Assembly (NCBI RefSeq): GCF_000971195.1
Contig: NZ_BBLZ01000002.1
Span: 248,001-312,000 of the forward strand
Direction: 5' to 3'
DNA: 64,000 nt
Origin: Demequina soli
GTDB lineage: Bacteria; Actinomycetota; Actinomycetes; Actinomycetales; Demequinaceae
Shown here: positions 20,014 through 29,231 of the stretch, one piece after another
Position numbering within the stretch: the stretch's first letter is position 1
Layout of the letters: each line of letters opens with the position of its first letter
Notes under the pieces: model-generated
What the model saw: only the letters and a program-made list of their open reading frames with translations
The model's database searches: none
What the model was told of the DNA's origin: nothing
Translations under genes and position numbers: made by a program

Positions 20014-21000
20014 GTGCTGATCGCACAGCGTCCCACGCTGACCGAGAAGGTCATCTCGGAGAACCGTTCGCAGTTCTCGCTCAAGCCGCTCGAGCCGGGC
20101 TTCGGCTACACGCTCGGCAACTCGCTCCGCCGCACGCTGCTGTCGTCCATCCCGGGCGCGGCCGTGACGTCGGTGCGTTTCGAGGGCGTCCTCCACGAGT
20201 TCACCACCATCGATGGTGTCAAGGAGGACGTGACCGAGATCCTGCTCAACCTCAAGAACCTCGTGGTCTCGTCGGAGAACGACGAGCCCGTCGTGATGTA
20301 CCTGCGCAAGTCGGGCGCGGGCGTCGTCACGGGTGCTGACATCCAGCCCCCGGCCGGCGTCGAGATCCACAACCCGGACCTCCACATCGCGACCCTCAAC
20401 GCGAAGGCGAAGTTCGAGGTCGAGCTCACGGTCGAGCGTGGCCGCGGCTACGTCCCGGCGGCGATGAACAAGAGCTACGACGCGGAGATCGGTCAGATCC
20501 CCGTCGACTCGATCTACTCGCCGGTCCTCAAGGTGACGTACAAGGTCGAGGCGACCCGTGTCGCCCAGCGCACGGACTTCGACGAGCTCATCCTCGACGT
20601 CGAGACCAAGAACTCCATCTCGCCGCGCGACGCCGTCGCGTCCGCGGGTGCGACGCTGGTCGAGCTGTTCTCGCTCGCGCGTGGCCTCAACGAGGCCGCC
20701 GAGGGCATCGAGATCGGCCCGTCGGACACCGACGAGTCGCTCGAGGAGGACTACAACCAGCCGATCGAGGAGCTCAACCTCACCCAGCGGTCGTACAACT
20801 GCCTCAAGCGCGAGGGCATCCACACGGTGGGCGAGCTCACGGCGCGTTCCGAGGCGGACCTCATGGACATCCGCAACTTCGGCCAGAAGTCGATCACCGA
20901 GGTCAAGGAGAAGCTCGCCGAGCTGGGCTTCTCCCTCAAGGACAGCGCTGTCGAGTACGACAGCTCGTCGTCCGTGTACTTCTCGGGCAGCGACGAGTAA
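20014..21000 (+). CDS. rpoA: RNA polymerase subunit alpha
   Basis: Alpha (328 residues) dimerises to seed RNA polymerase assembly and contacts promoters and activators through its C-terminal domain. [20 protein letters not shown] is the N-terminal signature. The C-terminal domain ([20 protein letters not shown]) is complete. I chose GTG 20014 because AAAGGA sits 7 bases before it; an in-frame GTG at 19993 would add seven unrelated residues. rplQ follows after 18 bases. Confidence 0.97.
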   Translation: MLIAQRPTLTEKVISENRSQFSLKPLEPGFGYTLGNSLRRTLLSSIPGAAVTSVRFEGVLHEFTTIDGVKEDVTEILLNLKNLVVSSENDEPVVMYLRKSGAGVVTGADIQPPAGVEIHNPDLHIATLNAKAKFEVELTVERGRGYVPAAMNKSYDAEIGQIPVDSIYSPVLKVTYKVEATRVAQRTDFDELILDVETKNSISPRDAVASAGATLVELFSLARGLNEAAEGIEIGPSDTDESLEEDYNQPIEELNLTQRSYNCLKREGIHTVGELTARSEADLMDIRNFGQKSITEVKEKLAELGFSLKDSAVEYDSSSSVYFSGSDE

Positions 21001-21018
21001 CAAGGAGAACTTTCAACT

Positions 21019-21570
21019 ATGCCTACCCCCACCAAGGGTGCCCGCCTCGGCGGCGGTCCCGCCCACGAGCGTCAGATGCTCGCGAACCTCGCGCAGAGCC
21101 TCTTCGAGCACGGTCGCATCACCACGACCGTGACGAAGGCCAAGCGCCTGCGCCCGCACGCCGAGCGCCTCGTCACCTTCGCGAAGCGCGGCGACCTCGC
21201 CTCGCGCCGCAAGGCGCTCGGGATCATCTCGGACAAGGGCGTCGTGCACAAGCTCTTCACGGAGATCGGCCCCGGCTTCGCCGAGCGTGACGGCGGCTAC
21301 ACCCGCATCACCAAGGTCGGCAACCGCAAGGGCGACAACGCCCCCATGGCCGTGATCGAGCTCGTCGAGTTCGGCACCCCGGCCAAGAAGGCCGTCGCCA
21401 AGGAGGCCGAGAAGGCCACCAAGAAGGCCGCGCCGAAGAAGGCCGAGAAGGTCGAGGAGGCGCCCGTCGCCGACGAGACCGTCGAGGTCGTCGAGGAGAC
21501 CGTCGTCGAGGAGACCCCGGCCGTCGAGGCCGAGGCCGCCGAGGCGCCCGTCGCCGACGACGCCAAGTAA
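21019..21570 (+). CDS. rplQ: 50S ribosomal protein L17 with acidic/basic tail
   Basis: L17 binds 23S rRNA near the tunnel exit. The first 120 residues are the usual protein ([20 protein letters not shown]). A C-terminal extension of about 60 residues follows: first Lys/Ala-rich, then Glu/Val-rich. Extensions of this sort are common in actinobacterial L17 and are probably disordered. AAGGAGAA precedes the ATG. Confidence 0.97.
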   Translation: MPTPTKGARLGGGPAHERQMLANLAQSLFEHGRITTTVTKAKRLRPHAERLVTFAKRGDLASRRKALGIISDKGVVHKLFTEIGPGFAERDGGYTRITKVGNRKGDNAPMAVIELVEFGTPAKKAVAKEAEKATKKAAPKKAEKVEEAPVADETVEVVEETVVEETPAVEAEAAEAPVADDAK

Positions 21571-21608
21571 GCACCGCCTTCCTTGAAGGCACCCCGAGGC
21601 GGGTCCGC

Positions 21609-22466
21609 ATGATCACCACACCGGTCGTGCGGGCCCGCCTCGACCTTTCCTACGACGGCACCGACTTCTCCGGCTGGGCCACCCAGCCCGGGCTGCGGAC
21701 CGTCCAGGGCGTCCTCGAGGATGCCCTCACCCGCATCGTCCGCCAGGAGGCGTACCCGCGCGTCACCGTCGCGGGACGCACCGACGCGGGCGTGCACGCG
21801 CGCGGCCAGGTGGCCCACATCGACATCGACGCCGAGGCCTGGAACCGCATGCCGGGCCGCGCCCCGCGCACCCCCGCGGAGGGGCTCCTCAGCCGCCTCG
21901 ACGGCGTCCTGCCGAACGACGTCGTGATCCGGGACGTCACGGTTGCGCCGGAGGGCTTCGACGCCCGGTTCTCGGCCACGCAGCGCCGCTACGCCTACCG
22001 GGTCACCGACGGCGTCCAGGACGTGCTCCGGCGCCGTCACGTGGTGCGCGTGAGCCGCCCGCTCGATATCGACGCCCTCAACCGCGCATCGTCCACCCTG
22101 CTGGGGCTGCGGGACTTCGCGGCCTTCTGCCGCGGCAGGGAGGGCGCCACCACCATCCGCGACCTCCTTGAGCTGTCGTGGCGGCGCGAGATCGACGGGC
22201 CGGACGCCGGCCTGGTGGTCGCGACGGTGCGCGCGGACGCGTTCTGCCACTCGATGGTGCGCTCGCTCGTGGGCGCGCTGCTGACCGTGGGGGAGGGCCG
22301 CCGCGACCTCGACTGGCTCGCTCTCGTCGCGGCCACCGAGACCCGCTCGCAGGCGATCGCGGTCGCGCCGGCGCACGGCCTCACGCTCGAGGAGGTGGCG
22401 TATCCGGACGATGCGGCGCTCGCCGAGCGCGCCGAGGCTACCCGAGGCCGGCGCACCCTTCCGTGA
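21609..22466 (+). CDS. truA: tRNA pseudouridine synthase A
   Basis: TruA converts uridines 38-40 of the tRNA anticodon arm to pseudouridine. The catalytic aspartate is Asp59 in AGRTDAGVHARGQ. The N-terminal RARLDLSYDGTDFSGWA block is typical and the length is 285 residues. It follows rplQ by 38 bases, the usual neighbour. It carries three copies of the repeated 10-mer (21732, 22085, 22406), the densest gene in the window for its size. Confidence 0.97.
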   Translation: MITTPVVRARLDLSYDGTDFSGWATQPGLRTVQGVLEDALTRIVRQEAYPRVTVAGRTDAGVHARGQVAHIDIDAEAWNRMPGRAPRTPAEGLLSRLDGVLPNDVVIRDVTVAPEGFDARFSATQRRYAYRVTDGVQDVLRRRHVVRVSRPLDIDALNRASSTLLGLRDFAAFCRGREGATTIRDLLELSWRREIDGPDAGLVVATVRADAFCHSMVRSLVGALLTVGEGRRDLDWLALVAATETRSQAIAVAPAHGLTLEEVAYPDDAALAERAEATRGRRTLP

Positions 22467-22493
22467 CCGACGCGCGCACCCGGGACCCTCGGA

Positions 22494-22522
22494 TTGAGAT
22501 TCCGGCGGGTCCCGCGTATGAT
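22494..22522 (+). promoter_or_regulatory. Strong promoter and leader of rplM-rpsI
   Basis: TTGAGA (22494-22499), 17 bases, TATGAT (22517-22522): near-consensus, with the start near 22529. The 120-base leader before rplM contains CGGTGCCTCC twice (22551-22560 and 22599-22608), which could be part of an RNA structure controlling L13 synthesis. Confidence 0.8.
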
Positions 22523-22648
22523 GGTGTGTCGTTGTGCGTTCCCTCGTGGACGGTGCCTCCCACTCGCCTCCGCAGGACCCGCCGACCGAATTGCTTCGCG
22601 GTGCCTCCCGGTACCGCACACCCAATCGAGTAGAAGTAAGGCTTCACA

Positions 22649-23092
22649 GTGCGTACGTTTTCTCCCAAGCCGGGTGACGTCACCAAGAACTGGTACGTCA
22701 TCGACGCTACTGACGTGGTCCTCGGTCGTCTGGCCTCCCAGGCCGCTTCGCTGCTCCGCGGCAAGCACAAGGCGACCTTCGCGCCCCACGTCGACGGCGG
22801 TGACTTCGTCATCGTCATCAACGCTGAGAAGGTGGCCCTCTCGGGCAACAAGCTCACCGACAAGATGGTCTACCGCCACTCGGGCTTCCCGGGCGGTCTC
22901 TCGGCCGTCCCGATCGGCGAGCTCCTCGAGAAGAACCCCCGTCGCGTGATCGAGAACGCGGTCAAGGGCATGCTGCCCAAGACCAAGCTCGGCGCCGCCC
23001 AGCTCAAGCACCTCAAGGTCTACGCCGGCGCGGAGCACCCGCACGCCGCGCAGCAGCCCGAGGTCTTCGAGATCTCCCAGGTCGCGCAGTAA
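22649..23092 (+). CDS. rplM: 50S ribosomal protein L13
   Basis: L13 (147 residues) is an early 23S rRNA binder. [20 protein letters not shown] and the closing [16 protein letters not shown] are diagnostic. Translation starts at a GTG giving [15 protein letters not shown] precedes it. It is cotranscribed with rpsI from a strong promoter downstream of truA. Confidence 0.97.
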   Translation: MRTFSPKPGDVTKNWYVIDATDVVLGRLASQAASLLRGKHKATFAPHVDGGDFVIVINAEKVALSGNKLTDKMVYRHSGFPGGLSAVPIGELLEKNPRRVIENAVKGMLPKTKLGAAQLKHLKVYAGAEHPHAAQQPEVFEISQVAQ

Positions 23093-23120
23093 GCGCCGCA
23101 GCAGCTAAGGATTGATGAAA

Positions 23121-23600
23121 GTGGCAGATGTGACCACCGAGGTCGAGAACGAGACCCCGTCCGAGTACACCTCCGAGACCGTTGCCGAGCGCGGCAAGGG
23201 TGTCACCAACCTCGCCCCCGGCGCCGGCCTCGGCCGTCGCAAGGAGGCCGTCGCCCGCGTCCGCCTGGTGCCCGGCACCGGCAAGTGGGTCATCAACGGC
23301 CGCGACATCGAGGACTACTTCCCGAACAAGGTCCACCAGCAGCTGGTGAACTCGCCGTTCGCGCTCCTCGACATCGAGGGCAAGTTCGACGTGCACGCCC
23401 GCATCCACGGTGGCGGCCCCTCGGGTCAGGCCGGTGCGCTCCGTCTCGGCGTGTCCCGCGCGCTGAACGAGATCGACGAGGACAACAACCGCCCGGCGCT
23501 CAAGAAGGCCGGCTTCCTCACTCGTGACGCCCGCGTCGTCGAGCGCAAGAAGGCCGGTCTCAAGAAGGCCCGCCGCGCGCCGCAGTACTCGAAGCGCTAA
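23121..23600 (+). CDS. rpsI: 30S ribosomal protein S9
   Basis: S9 contacts P-site tRNA with its C-terminal tail, which ends in the conserved [12 protein letters not shown]. The first 35 residues are an acidic extension usual in Actinobacteria. I use GTG 23121 ([10 protein letters not shown]) because AAGGA is 9 bases before it; an in-frame ATG at 23115 has only 3-base spacing and would add two residues. glmM follows 10 bases after the stop. Confidence 0.95.
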   Translation: MADVTTEVENETPSEYTSETVAERGKGVTNLAPGAGLGRRKEAVARVRLVPGTGKWVINGRDIEDYFPNKVHQQLVNSPFALLDIEGKFDVHARIHGGGPSGQAGALRLGVSRALNEIDEDNNRPALKKAGFLTRDARVVERKKAGLKKARRAPQYSKR

Positions 23601-23610
23601 CCTCTCGCGC

Positions 23611-24972
23611 ATGGCGCGACTCTTCGGCACGGACGGTGTCCGGGGCTTGGCCAACCGGGACCTCACGGCGGAGCTGGCTGTCGACCTCGCGGTCGCTGCG
23701 GCTCACGTCCTGGGGGAGCGGGGCGAGTTCTCCGGGCACCGTCCGCGTGCCGTCATCGGCCGCGACACCCGCGTCTCAGGCGAGTTCCTGAGCGCGGCTG
23801 TCGCGGCCGGTCTTGCTTCCGCGGGCGTCGATGTGCTCGACGTGGGCGTCGTGCCCACCCCCGCGGTCGCGTACCTGACCGCCTCCACCGAGGCGGACCT
23901 GGGCGTGGTGATCTCCGCCTCCCACAACCCCATGCCGGACAACGGCATCAAGTTCTTCGCGCGCGGCGGCCACAAGCTCGACGACTCCGTCGAGGAGGCC
24001 ATCGAGGCGCGCGTCGGGGAGGGCTGGTCCCGCCCCACCGGAGCCGAGGTCGGACGCATCGTCCCCTCTGCCCGCCTGGCCGCCGACTACGTCGACCACG
24101 TCGTCGCGGCCGTCCGCTCGTTCGCGGGCTCCGACGCCCCACTCGAGGGCGTCCACATCGTCGTCGACGCTGCGCACGGCGCCGCGAGCACGGTCGGCCC
24201 CGCCGCCCTCGCCGCCGCGGGCGCGCGCGTCACCACCATCCACGCCGCCCCCGACGGCCTCAACATCAACGAGGGCGTCGGCTCGACCCACCTGGGCCCG
24301 CTGCAGGCCGCCGTCGTCGAGCACGGCGCCGACCTCGGCGTCGCCTACGACGGCGACGCCGACCGCTGCCTCGCGGTGGACGGCGCCGGCGCGATCGTCA
24401 ACGGCGACCAGATCATGGGGCTGCTCGCGATCGCGATGCGTGACGCGGGCGCGCTCTACCGCGCGACGCTCGTCGCCACGGTGATGAGCAACCTCGGCCT
24501 GCACCAGGCCATGCGCCGCGAGCACATCGAGATCGTCGAGACCGCGGTGGGCGACCGCTACGTGCTCGAGGCGATGCGCGACGCCGGCTACACGCTCGGC
24601 GGCGAGCAGTCGGGCCACATCATCGTCTCGGACTACGCGACCACGGGCGACGGCGTCCTCACGTCGCTGCTCATCGCGGCCCGCGTCGCCGCGAAGGGTT
24701 CGCTCGCCGACCAGTGCGCCGGGATCGAGACCCTGCCGCAGGTGCTCGTCAACGTGCGCGGCGCCGACCGGTCACGGGTCCACACCGACCCCGGCCTCCA
24801 GGCCGCCGTCGCGGCCGCGCGCCGCGAGCTCGGCGACTCCGGCCGGGTGCTGCTGCGCCCGTCCGGCACCGAGCCGCTCGTGCGCGTCATGGTCGAGGCG
24901 GCCACCGCGGAGGACGCCCAGCGTCACGCCGACACGCTCGCCGCCGTGGTGCGCGAGCGGCTGCCGCTGTAG
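23611..24972 (+). CDS. glmM: Phosphoglucosamine mutase
   Basis: GlmM converts glucosamine-6-phosphate to glucosamine-1-phosphate, the second step to UDP-GlcNAc for peptidoglycan. The protein is 453 residues. The phospho-serine loop is [12 protein letters not shown] (Ser104), the metal loop is AYDGDADR and the phosphate-binding loop is [12 protein letters not shown]. It follows rpsI in the same direction, a common actinobacterial arrangement. glmS, the preceding enzyme of the pathway, lies 2 kb downstream. Confidence 0.97.
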   Translation: MARLFGTDGVRGLANRDLTAELAVDLAVAAAHVLGERGEFSGHRPRAVIGRDTRVSGEFLSAAVAAGLASAGVDVLDVGVVPTPAVAYLTASTEADLGVVISASHNPMPDNGIKFFARGGHKLDDSVEEAIEARVGEGWSRPTGAEVGRIVPSARLAADYVDHVVAAVRSFAGSDAPLEGVHIVVDAAHGAASTVGPAALAAAGARVTTIHAAPDGLNINEGVGSTHLGPLQAAVVEHGADLGVAYDGDADRCLAVDGAGAIVNGDQIMGLLAIAMRDAGALYRATLVATVMSNLGLHQAMRREHIEIVETAVGDRYVLEAMRDAGYTLGGEQSGHIIVSDYATTGDGVLTSLLIAARVAAKGSLADQCAGIETLPQVLVNVRGADRSRVHTDPGLQAAVAAARRELGDSGRVLLRPSGTEPLVRVMVEAATAEDAQRHADTLAAVVRERLPL

Positions 24973-25187
24973 CGCGGCGCCCCACCGCGACCCCCTTCCA
25001 CACACGAGCGCGGGTGTGTACGTTCGCCCGATGCACCTCCCGTCGTGAACCGCGAGTGGGGCGGTCCCGAACGCACATCTCGGGTGGAGCGCGGTCGGGG
25101 CGAAGGCGCCGAGATCATCCTCCCGGCGTGCCGGATCAGGTGGTCCCCCCATCGCAGGGCGGTCGCGCCACCTGACAGACTGGCCCC
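24973..25187. other. Intergenic stretch after glmM
   Basis: No gene is visible. A short palindrome, ACACAC/GTGTGT around 25001-25020 with an 8-base loop, may terminate glmM or bind a regulator. The dedA -10 element is at its right end. Confidence 0.4.
25176..25181 (+). promoter_or_regulatory. -10 element of a leaderless dedA transcript
   Basis: CAGACT ends 7 bases before the GTG start, placing the transcription start at the start codon. No ribosome site precedes the GTG. Confidence 0.5.
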
Positions 25188-25928
25188 GTGAACTCGCTCT
25201 GGCACCTGCTGACGGACTGGACAGGCGCGCTGCAGGACTGGATCCTGTCGCTCACCGAGTCCATCTGGATCTACCCAGGGGTCTGGGCGCTGTCGCTCAT
25301 CGACGGCGTCATCCCCATCTTCCCGAGCGAGTCCGTCGTCATCGCCACCGCGACCGCGTGGGCGCAGACCGGGACCCCCGTCATCTGGCTCGTGTGGATC
25401 GCGGCGGCCGTGGGCGCGTGGTGCGGCGACCAGATCGCGTACATCATCGGCTCCAAGTTCGACGTCCGGGAGCACCCGTTCTTCGCCCGCGAGGGGGTGC
25501 GCAAGACCCTCGACTGGGCCGAGACCACGCTCGAGCGCCGCGGCACCACGTTCATCATCGCCGCGCGCTTCATCCCCATGGGCCGCGTCGCCGTCAACCT
25601 CACCGCGGGCGCGCTGCGCTACCCGCGGCCGTGGTTCATGATCGTCGACGCGGTCGCGGCCGTGATCTGGGCGACCTACGCGACGATGCTGGGCATCTGG
25701 GCCGGGTCGATCTTCGAGAACCTGCTCGTGTCGATCCTCGTCGGCGTGGTCGGCGGCATCGCGCTCGGCATCCTCATCGACAAGGTGCTCGCGCGCCTCG
25801 GCTTTGCCGAGCCCAAGATGCCCGACCTGTCCGCGGAGATCGAGGAGCGCCTCGTCACCGGCGAGCTCCAGGTCCGCCCCTCGCGCCGCGAGCGGCGCCA
25901 GGCCGGGGACGGCGAGGATGGCGACTGA
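25188..25928 (+). CDS. DedA family membrane protein
   Basis: DedA proteins are integral membrane proteins linked to envelope homeostasis and lipid flipping; the exact substrate here is unknown. The 246-residue protein has the motifs IPIFPSE, GAWCGDQIAYIIGS and ARFIPMGRVAVNLTAG, the last being the conserved arginine/proline re-entrant segment. Several hydrophobic segments and a charged, probably cytoplasmic C-terminal tail are seen. It ends 12 bases from the convergent coaA stop. Confidence 0.9.
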   Translation: MNSLWHLLTDWTGALQDWILSLTESIWIYPGVWALSLIDGVIPIFPSESVVIATATAWAQTGTPVIWLVWIAAAVGAWCGDQIAYIIGSKFDVREHPFFAREGVRKTLDWAETTLERRGTTFIIAARFIPMGRVAVNLTAGALRYPRPWFMIVDAVAAVIWATYATMLGIWAGSIFENLLVSILVGVVGGIALGILIDKVLARLGFAEPKMPDLSAEIEERLVTGELQVRPSRRERRQAGDGEDGD

Positions 25929-25940
25929 CGGTCCCGCGGC

Positions 25941-26915
25941 CTAGATCTTGCGCATCCTCACGGACTCGACGCGGTGCTCGGGGCCCTTGTTGAGGATGAT
26001 GGTCGCGCGCGAGCGGGTGGGGGCGATGTTGCGCGCGAGGTTGGGCGCGTTGACCGTGTCCCACACCTGGCCCGCCACGGCCACCGCCTGGTCGTCGGTC
26101 AGCGTCGAATACGAGTGGAAGTACGAGTCCGGCTTCGCGAACGCCGACTCGCGGAGCGCGAGGAACCGCTCGATGTACCAGCGGCGGATGTCGTCGGGGT
26201 GGGCGTCCACGTAGATCGACACGTCGAAGAAGTCGCTCACCGCGAGCTGCGACGAGCCGGGCTCGCGCGCCTGCGCCGTCTGCAGCACGTTGAGGCCCTC
26301 GACGATCAGCACGTCCGGCTGGCGGACCACCACGCGCTGGTCCGTGACGATGTCGTAGACCTGATGCGAGTACACGGGCGCCGTGACCTCGGCGGCGCCC
26401 GACTTCACCTTGAGGATGAAGTCGCGCAGCGCGCGGCGGTCGTACGACTCGGGGAAGCCCTTGCGCGCCATGAGGCCGCGCTCCTCGAGCACCGCGTTGG
26501 GGTACAGGAAGCCGTCCGTCGTGACGAGCGCGACGTGCGGCGACGAGGGCCAGCGCGCCATGAGCTCGCGCAGCAGGCGGGCGGTGGTCGACTTGCCGAC
26601 CGCGACGGAGCCGGCGACCCCGATGACGAACGGTGTCCGCGACGCCCGCTCGCCCAGGAACTCGCTGGTCGCGCGGTGCAGCATCCCGGTGGTCCCGGAG
26701 TACAGGTCGAGCAGCCGCGACAGCGGCCGGTAGATCCGGTCCACCTCGGCGATGTCGATCGGGTCGCCCAGCCCTCGCACGCGGGCCACGTCCTCCGCCG
26801 TCAGCGGCAGCGGCGTCGCGTCCGCCAGCGCGGCCCACTCGTCGCGCGTGAGGGTGACGTACGGGGTGCCCTCGTCGGAGCGTCGCGCCTCGTTCACCCG
26901 CCCATTGTTGCGCAT
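25941..26915 (-). CDS. coaA: Pantothenate kinase, type I
   Basis: CoaA phosphorylates pantothenate, the first and controlled step of coenzyme A synthesis. The P-loop GVAGSVAVGKST is followed by LVTTDGFLYPN and the SYDRRALRDF block typical of the prokaryotic type I enzyme. With ATG 26915 it has 324 residues; an in-frame GTG at 26897 would give 318, closer to E. coli, and cannot be excluded. It is divergent from glmS across 94 bases that hold a copy of the repeated 10-mer. Confidence 0.95.
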   Translation of the reverse strand: MRNNGRVNEARRSDEGTPYVTLTRDEWAALADATPLPLTAEDVARVRGLGDPIDIAEVDRIYRPLSRLLDLYSGTTGMLHRATSEFLGERASRTPFVIGVAGSVAVGKSTTARLLRELMARWPSSPHVALVTTDGFLYPNAVLEERGLMARKGFPESYDRRALRDFILKVKSGAAEVTAPVYSHQVYDIVTDQRVVVRQPDVLIVEGLNVLQTAQAREPGSSQLAVSDFFDVSIYVDAHPDDIRRWYIERFLALRESAFAKPDSYFHSYSTLTDDQAVAVAGQVWDTVNAPNLARNIAPTRSRATIILNKGPEHRVESVRMRKI

Positions 26916-26996
26916 CGTGCCGCGGACCCCCGCGCGGGACGATGCGGGCGGTGCGGGGCGCGCGGCGGCCTGCGCCGGGCGCGCGGGGCCGGCAAC

Positions 26997-27002
26997 TAGA
27001 CT
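26997..27002 (+). promoter_or_regulatory. -10 element of a leaderless glmS transcript
   Basis: TAGACT lies 7 bases before the ATG of glmS and no ribosome site is present, so the message probably starts at or next to the ATG. Confidence 0.55.
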
Positions 27003-27009
27003 CGGGCCC

Positions 27010-28875
27010 ATGTGTGGAATCGTCGGATATGTGGGTTCGGGCGCGCCCGGGGCCCGCCCCCAGGGCGTGGTGATGGCGGGTCTGGCACGGCTGGAGTACC
27101 GCGGATACGACTCCGCCGGCATCGCCGTGGTGACCGAGGACCCGTCGCGCGTGGCGATGAGCAAGAAGGCCGGCAAGCTGGTCAACCTCGAGAAGGAGCT
27201 CGCCGAGCGTCCGCTCGCGGACGGCACCGCCGCGATCGGCCACACCCGCTGGGCGACGCACGGCGCGCCCACGGACGCGAACGCGCACCCGCACCTCGCG
27301 GCGGGCGGGCGCATCGCGATCATCCACAACGGCATCATCGAGAACTTCGCGCCGCTGCGCGCCGAGCTGCTCGCCGAGGGCGTGACGTTCCTGTCGGAGA
27401 CCGACACCGAGGTCGCGGGCCACCTGCTCGCGCGCGAGGTCGAGACCGGCAAGACGCTCGCCGACGCGATGCGCGCCATCACGCGCCGCCTCGAGGGCGC
27501 GTTCACGCTGCTCGCGGTCGACGCGCGCGAGCCCCGCACGGTCGTGGGCGCGCGCCGCAACAGCCCGCTCGTGATCGGGCTGGGCGAGGGCGAGAACTTC
27601 CTCGGCTCGGACGTGGTCGCGTTCATCGAGCACACCCGCACCGCGCTCGAGCTGCACCAGGACGAGGTGGTCGAGATCACGCCCGACGGCGTCACCATCA
27701 CCGACATCCGCGGGCTCGTGGTCGAGCGCGAGCCGTACCACGTGGACTGGGACGCCTCCGCGGCCCAGAAGGGCGGCTTCGCGACCTTCATGGAGAAGGA
27801 GATCCACGACCAGCCGACGGCGGTCGCGGACACCCTGCGCGGGCGCATCGACGAGCACGGCCGCCTCCAGCTCGACGGCGGCATGATCCACGAGACGATC
27901 CTCAACTCGATCGACAAGATCATCGTGGTCGCGTGCGGCACCGCCGCCTACGCGGGCCTGGTGGGCCGCTACGCGATCGAGCACTGGTGCCGCATCCCGG
28001 TCGAGGTCGAGCTCGCGCACGAGTTCCGCTACCGCGACCCCGTCGTGAGCGTCCGCACCCTCGTGGTCGCCATCTCGCAGTCCGGCGAGACGATGGACAC
28101 GATCATGGCGGTGCGCCACGCGCAGCAGCAGGGAGCGCCCGTCATCGCGATCGTCAACTCGCAGGGCTCGACCATCGCCCGCGAGGCCGACGCGGTCCTC
28201 TACACGCGTGCCGGGCCCGAGATCGCGGTCGCGTCGACCAAGGCGTTCCTCGCGCAGATCACCGCGGTGTACCTGCTCGGCATCTACCTGGCCGAGCTGC
28301 GCGGCAACAAGTTCCCCGACGAGATCGAGTCGCTGCTCGAGCAGCTCGACGCGATCCCGGCCAAGATCCAGCGCGTCCTCGACGCGTCCGAGCCGATCCG
28401 CGCGCTCGCGCGGTCGATGGCGGACGAGCGCACCGTGCTGTTCCTCGGCCGCCACGTGGGCTTCCCGGTCGCGCTCGAGGGCGCGCTCAAGCTCAAGGAG
28501 CTCGCGTACATCCACGCCGAGGGCTTCGCCGCGGGCGAGCTCAAGCACGGCCCCATCGCGCTCGTCGAGGAGGGCCAGCCGGTGTTCATCGTGCTGCCCA
28601 GCCCGCGCGGGCGCGAGTCGCTGCACTCCAAGGTGATCTCCAACGTGCAGGAGGTCCGCGCGCGCGGCGCCCGCACGTTCGTCATCGCGGAGGAGGGCGA
28701 CACCGAGGCCGCGAACTACGCCGAGCAGGTCTTCTACGTGCCCTCCGCGCCCGTGCTCATGACGCCGCTCCTGTCGGTGGTGCCGCTGCAGCTGTTCGCG
28801 CTCGAGCTCGCGGCCGCCAAGGGCTACGACGTCGACCAGCCGCGCAACCTCGCCAAGTCCGTCACGGTGGAGTGA
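27010..28875 (+). CDS. glmS: Glutamine-fructose-6-phosphate aminotransferase
   Basis: GlmS makes glucosamine-6-phosphate from fructose-6-phosphate and glutamine, the entry to amino-sugar and cell-wall synthesis. The protein is 621 residues. Cys2 (MCGIVGYVG) is the glutaminase nucleophile; HTRWATHGAP is the glutaminase loop; two SIS domains follow with ISQSGETMDT and the C-terminal DQPRNLAKSVTVE. There is no glmS ribozyme upstream. Its stop overlaps the start of acpS. Confidence 0.97.
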   Translation: MCGIVGYVGSGAPGARPQGVVMAGLARLEYRGYDSAGIAVVTEDPSRVAMSKKAGKLVNLEKELAERPLADGTAAIGHTRWATHGAPTDANAHPHLAAGGRIAIIHNGIIENFAPLRAELLAEGVTFLSETDTEVAGHLLAREVETGKTLADAMRAITRRLEGAFTLLAVDAREPRTVVGARRNSPLVIGLGEGENFLGSDVVAFIEHTRTALELHQDEVVEITPDGVTITDIRGLVVEREPYHVDWDASAAQKGGFATFMEKEIHDQPTAVADTLRGRIDEHGRLQLDGGMIHETILNSIDKIIVVACGTAAYAGLVGRYAIEHWCRIPVEVELAHEFRYRDPVVSVRTLVVAISQSGETMDTIMAVRHAQQQGAPVIAIVNSQGSTIAREADAVLYTRAGPEIAVASTKAFLAQITAVYLLGIYLAELRGNKFPDEIESLLEQLDAIPAKIQRVLDASEPIRALARSMADERTVLFLGRHVGFPVALEGALKLKELAYIHAEGFAAGELKHGPIALVEEGQPVFIVLPSPRGRESLHSKVISNVQEVRARGARTFVIAEEGDTEAANYAEQVFYVPSAPVLMTPLLSVVPLQLFALELAAAKGYDVDQPRNLAKSVTVE

Positions 28876-29231
28876 GCGTGGCCGTCCTGGGGCTCGGCAT
28901 CGACGTGGTCGAGATCGCGCGCTTCGAGGACGCCCTCGAGCGCTCGCCCGGCTTCCTCGAGCGCGTCTTCACGCCCGCCGAGCGCGGCCTGGGCCACGCG
29001 AGCCTCGCCGCCCGCTGGGCAGCGAAGGAGGCGCTCGCCAAGGCGCTCGGCGCCCCCGCGGGCCTGAGCTGGCAGGACTGCGAGGTGGTGCGCGGCGCCG
29101 ACGGCGCCCCCACGCTCGCGGTCACCGGGACCGTGGCGGCGCGCGCCGCCGCGCTGGGCATCACGTCGCTGCACGTGTCGCTGTCGCACGACGCGGGGAT
29201 CGCCTCCGCCGTCGTCATCGGGGAGGGCTGA
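28872..29231 (+). CDS. acpS: Holo-[acyl-carrier-protein] synthase
   Basis: AcpS transfers 4'-phosphopantetheine from CoA to acyl carrier protein. GLGIDVVEIARFE holds the magnesium-binding aspartate, and RWAAKEALAKALG is the second signature; the C-terminal HVSLSHD is typical. I start at GTG 28872, which overlaps the glmS stop as GTGA; a second in-frame GTG at 28878 would drop two residues. It leads into alr without a gap. Confidence 0.93.
   Translation: MSVAVLGLGIDVVEIARFEDALERSPGFLERVFTPAERGLGHASLAARWAAKEALAKALGAPAGLSWQDCEVVRGADGAPTLAVTGTVAARAAALGITSLHVSLSHDAGIASAVVIGEG

Noticed and set aside
25001..25022. LexA (SOS) box upstream of dedA.
   Set aside because: The palindrome ACACAC/GTGTGT lacks the GAAC/GTTC half-sites of the actinobacterial SOS box.
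26916..27009. glmS ribozyme or other riboswitch upstream of glmS.
   Set aside because: The gap to coaA is only 94 bases and glmS appears leaderless.
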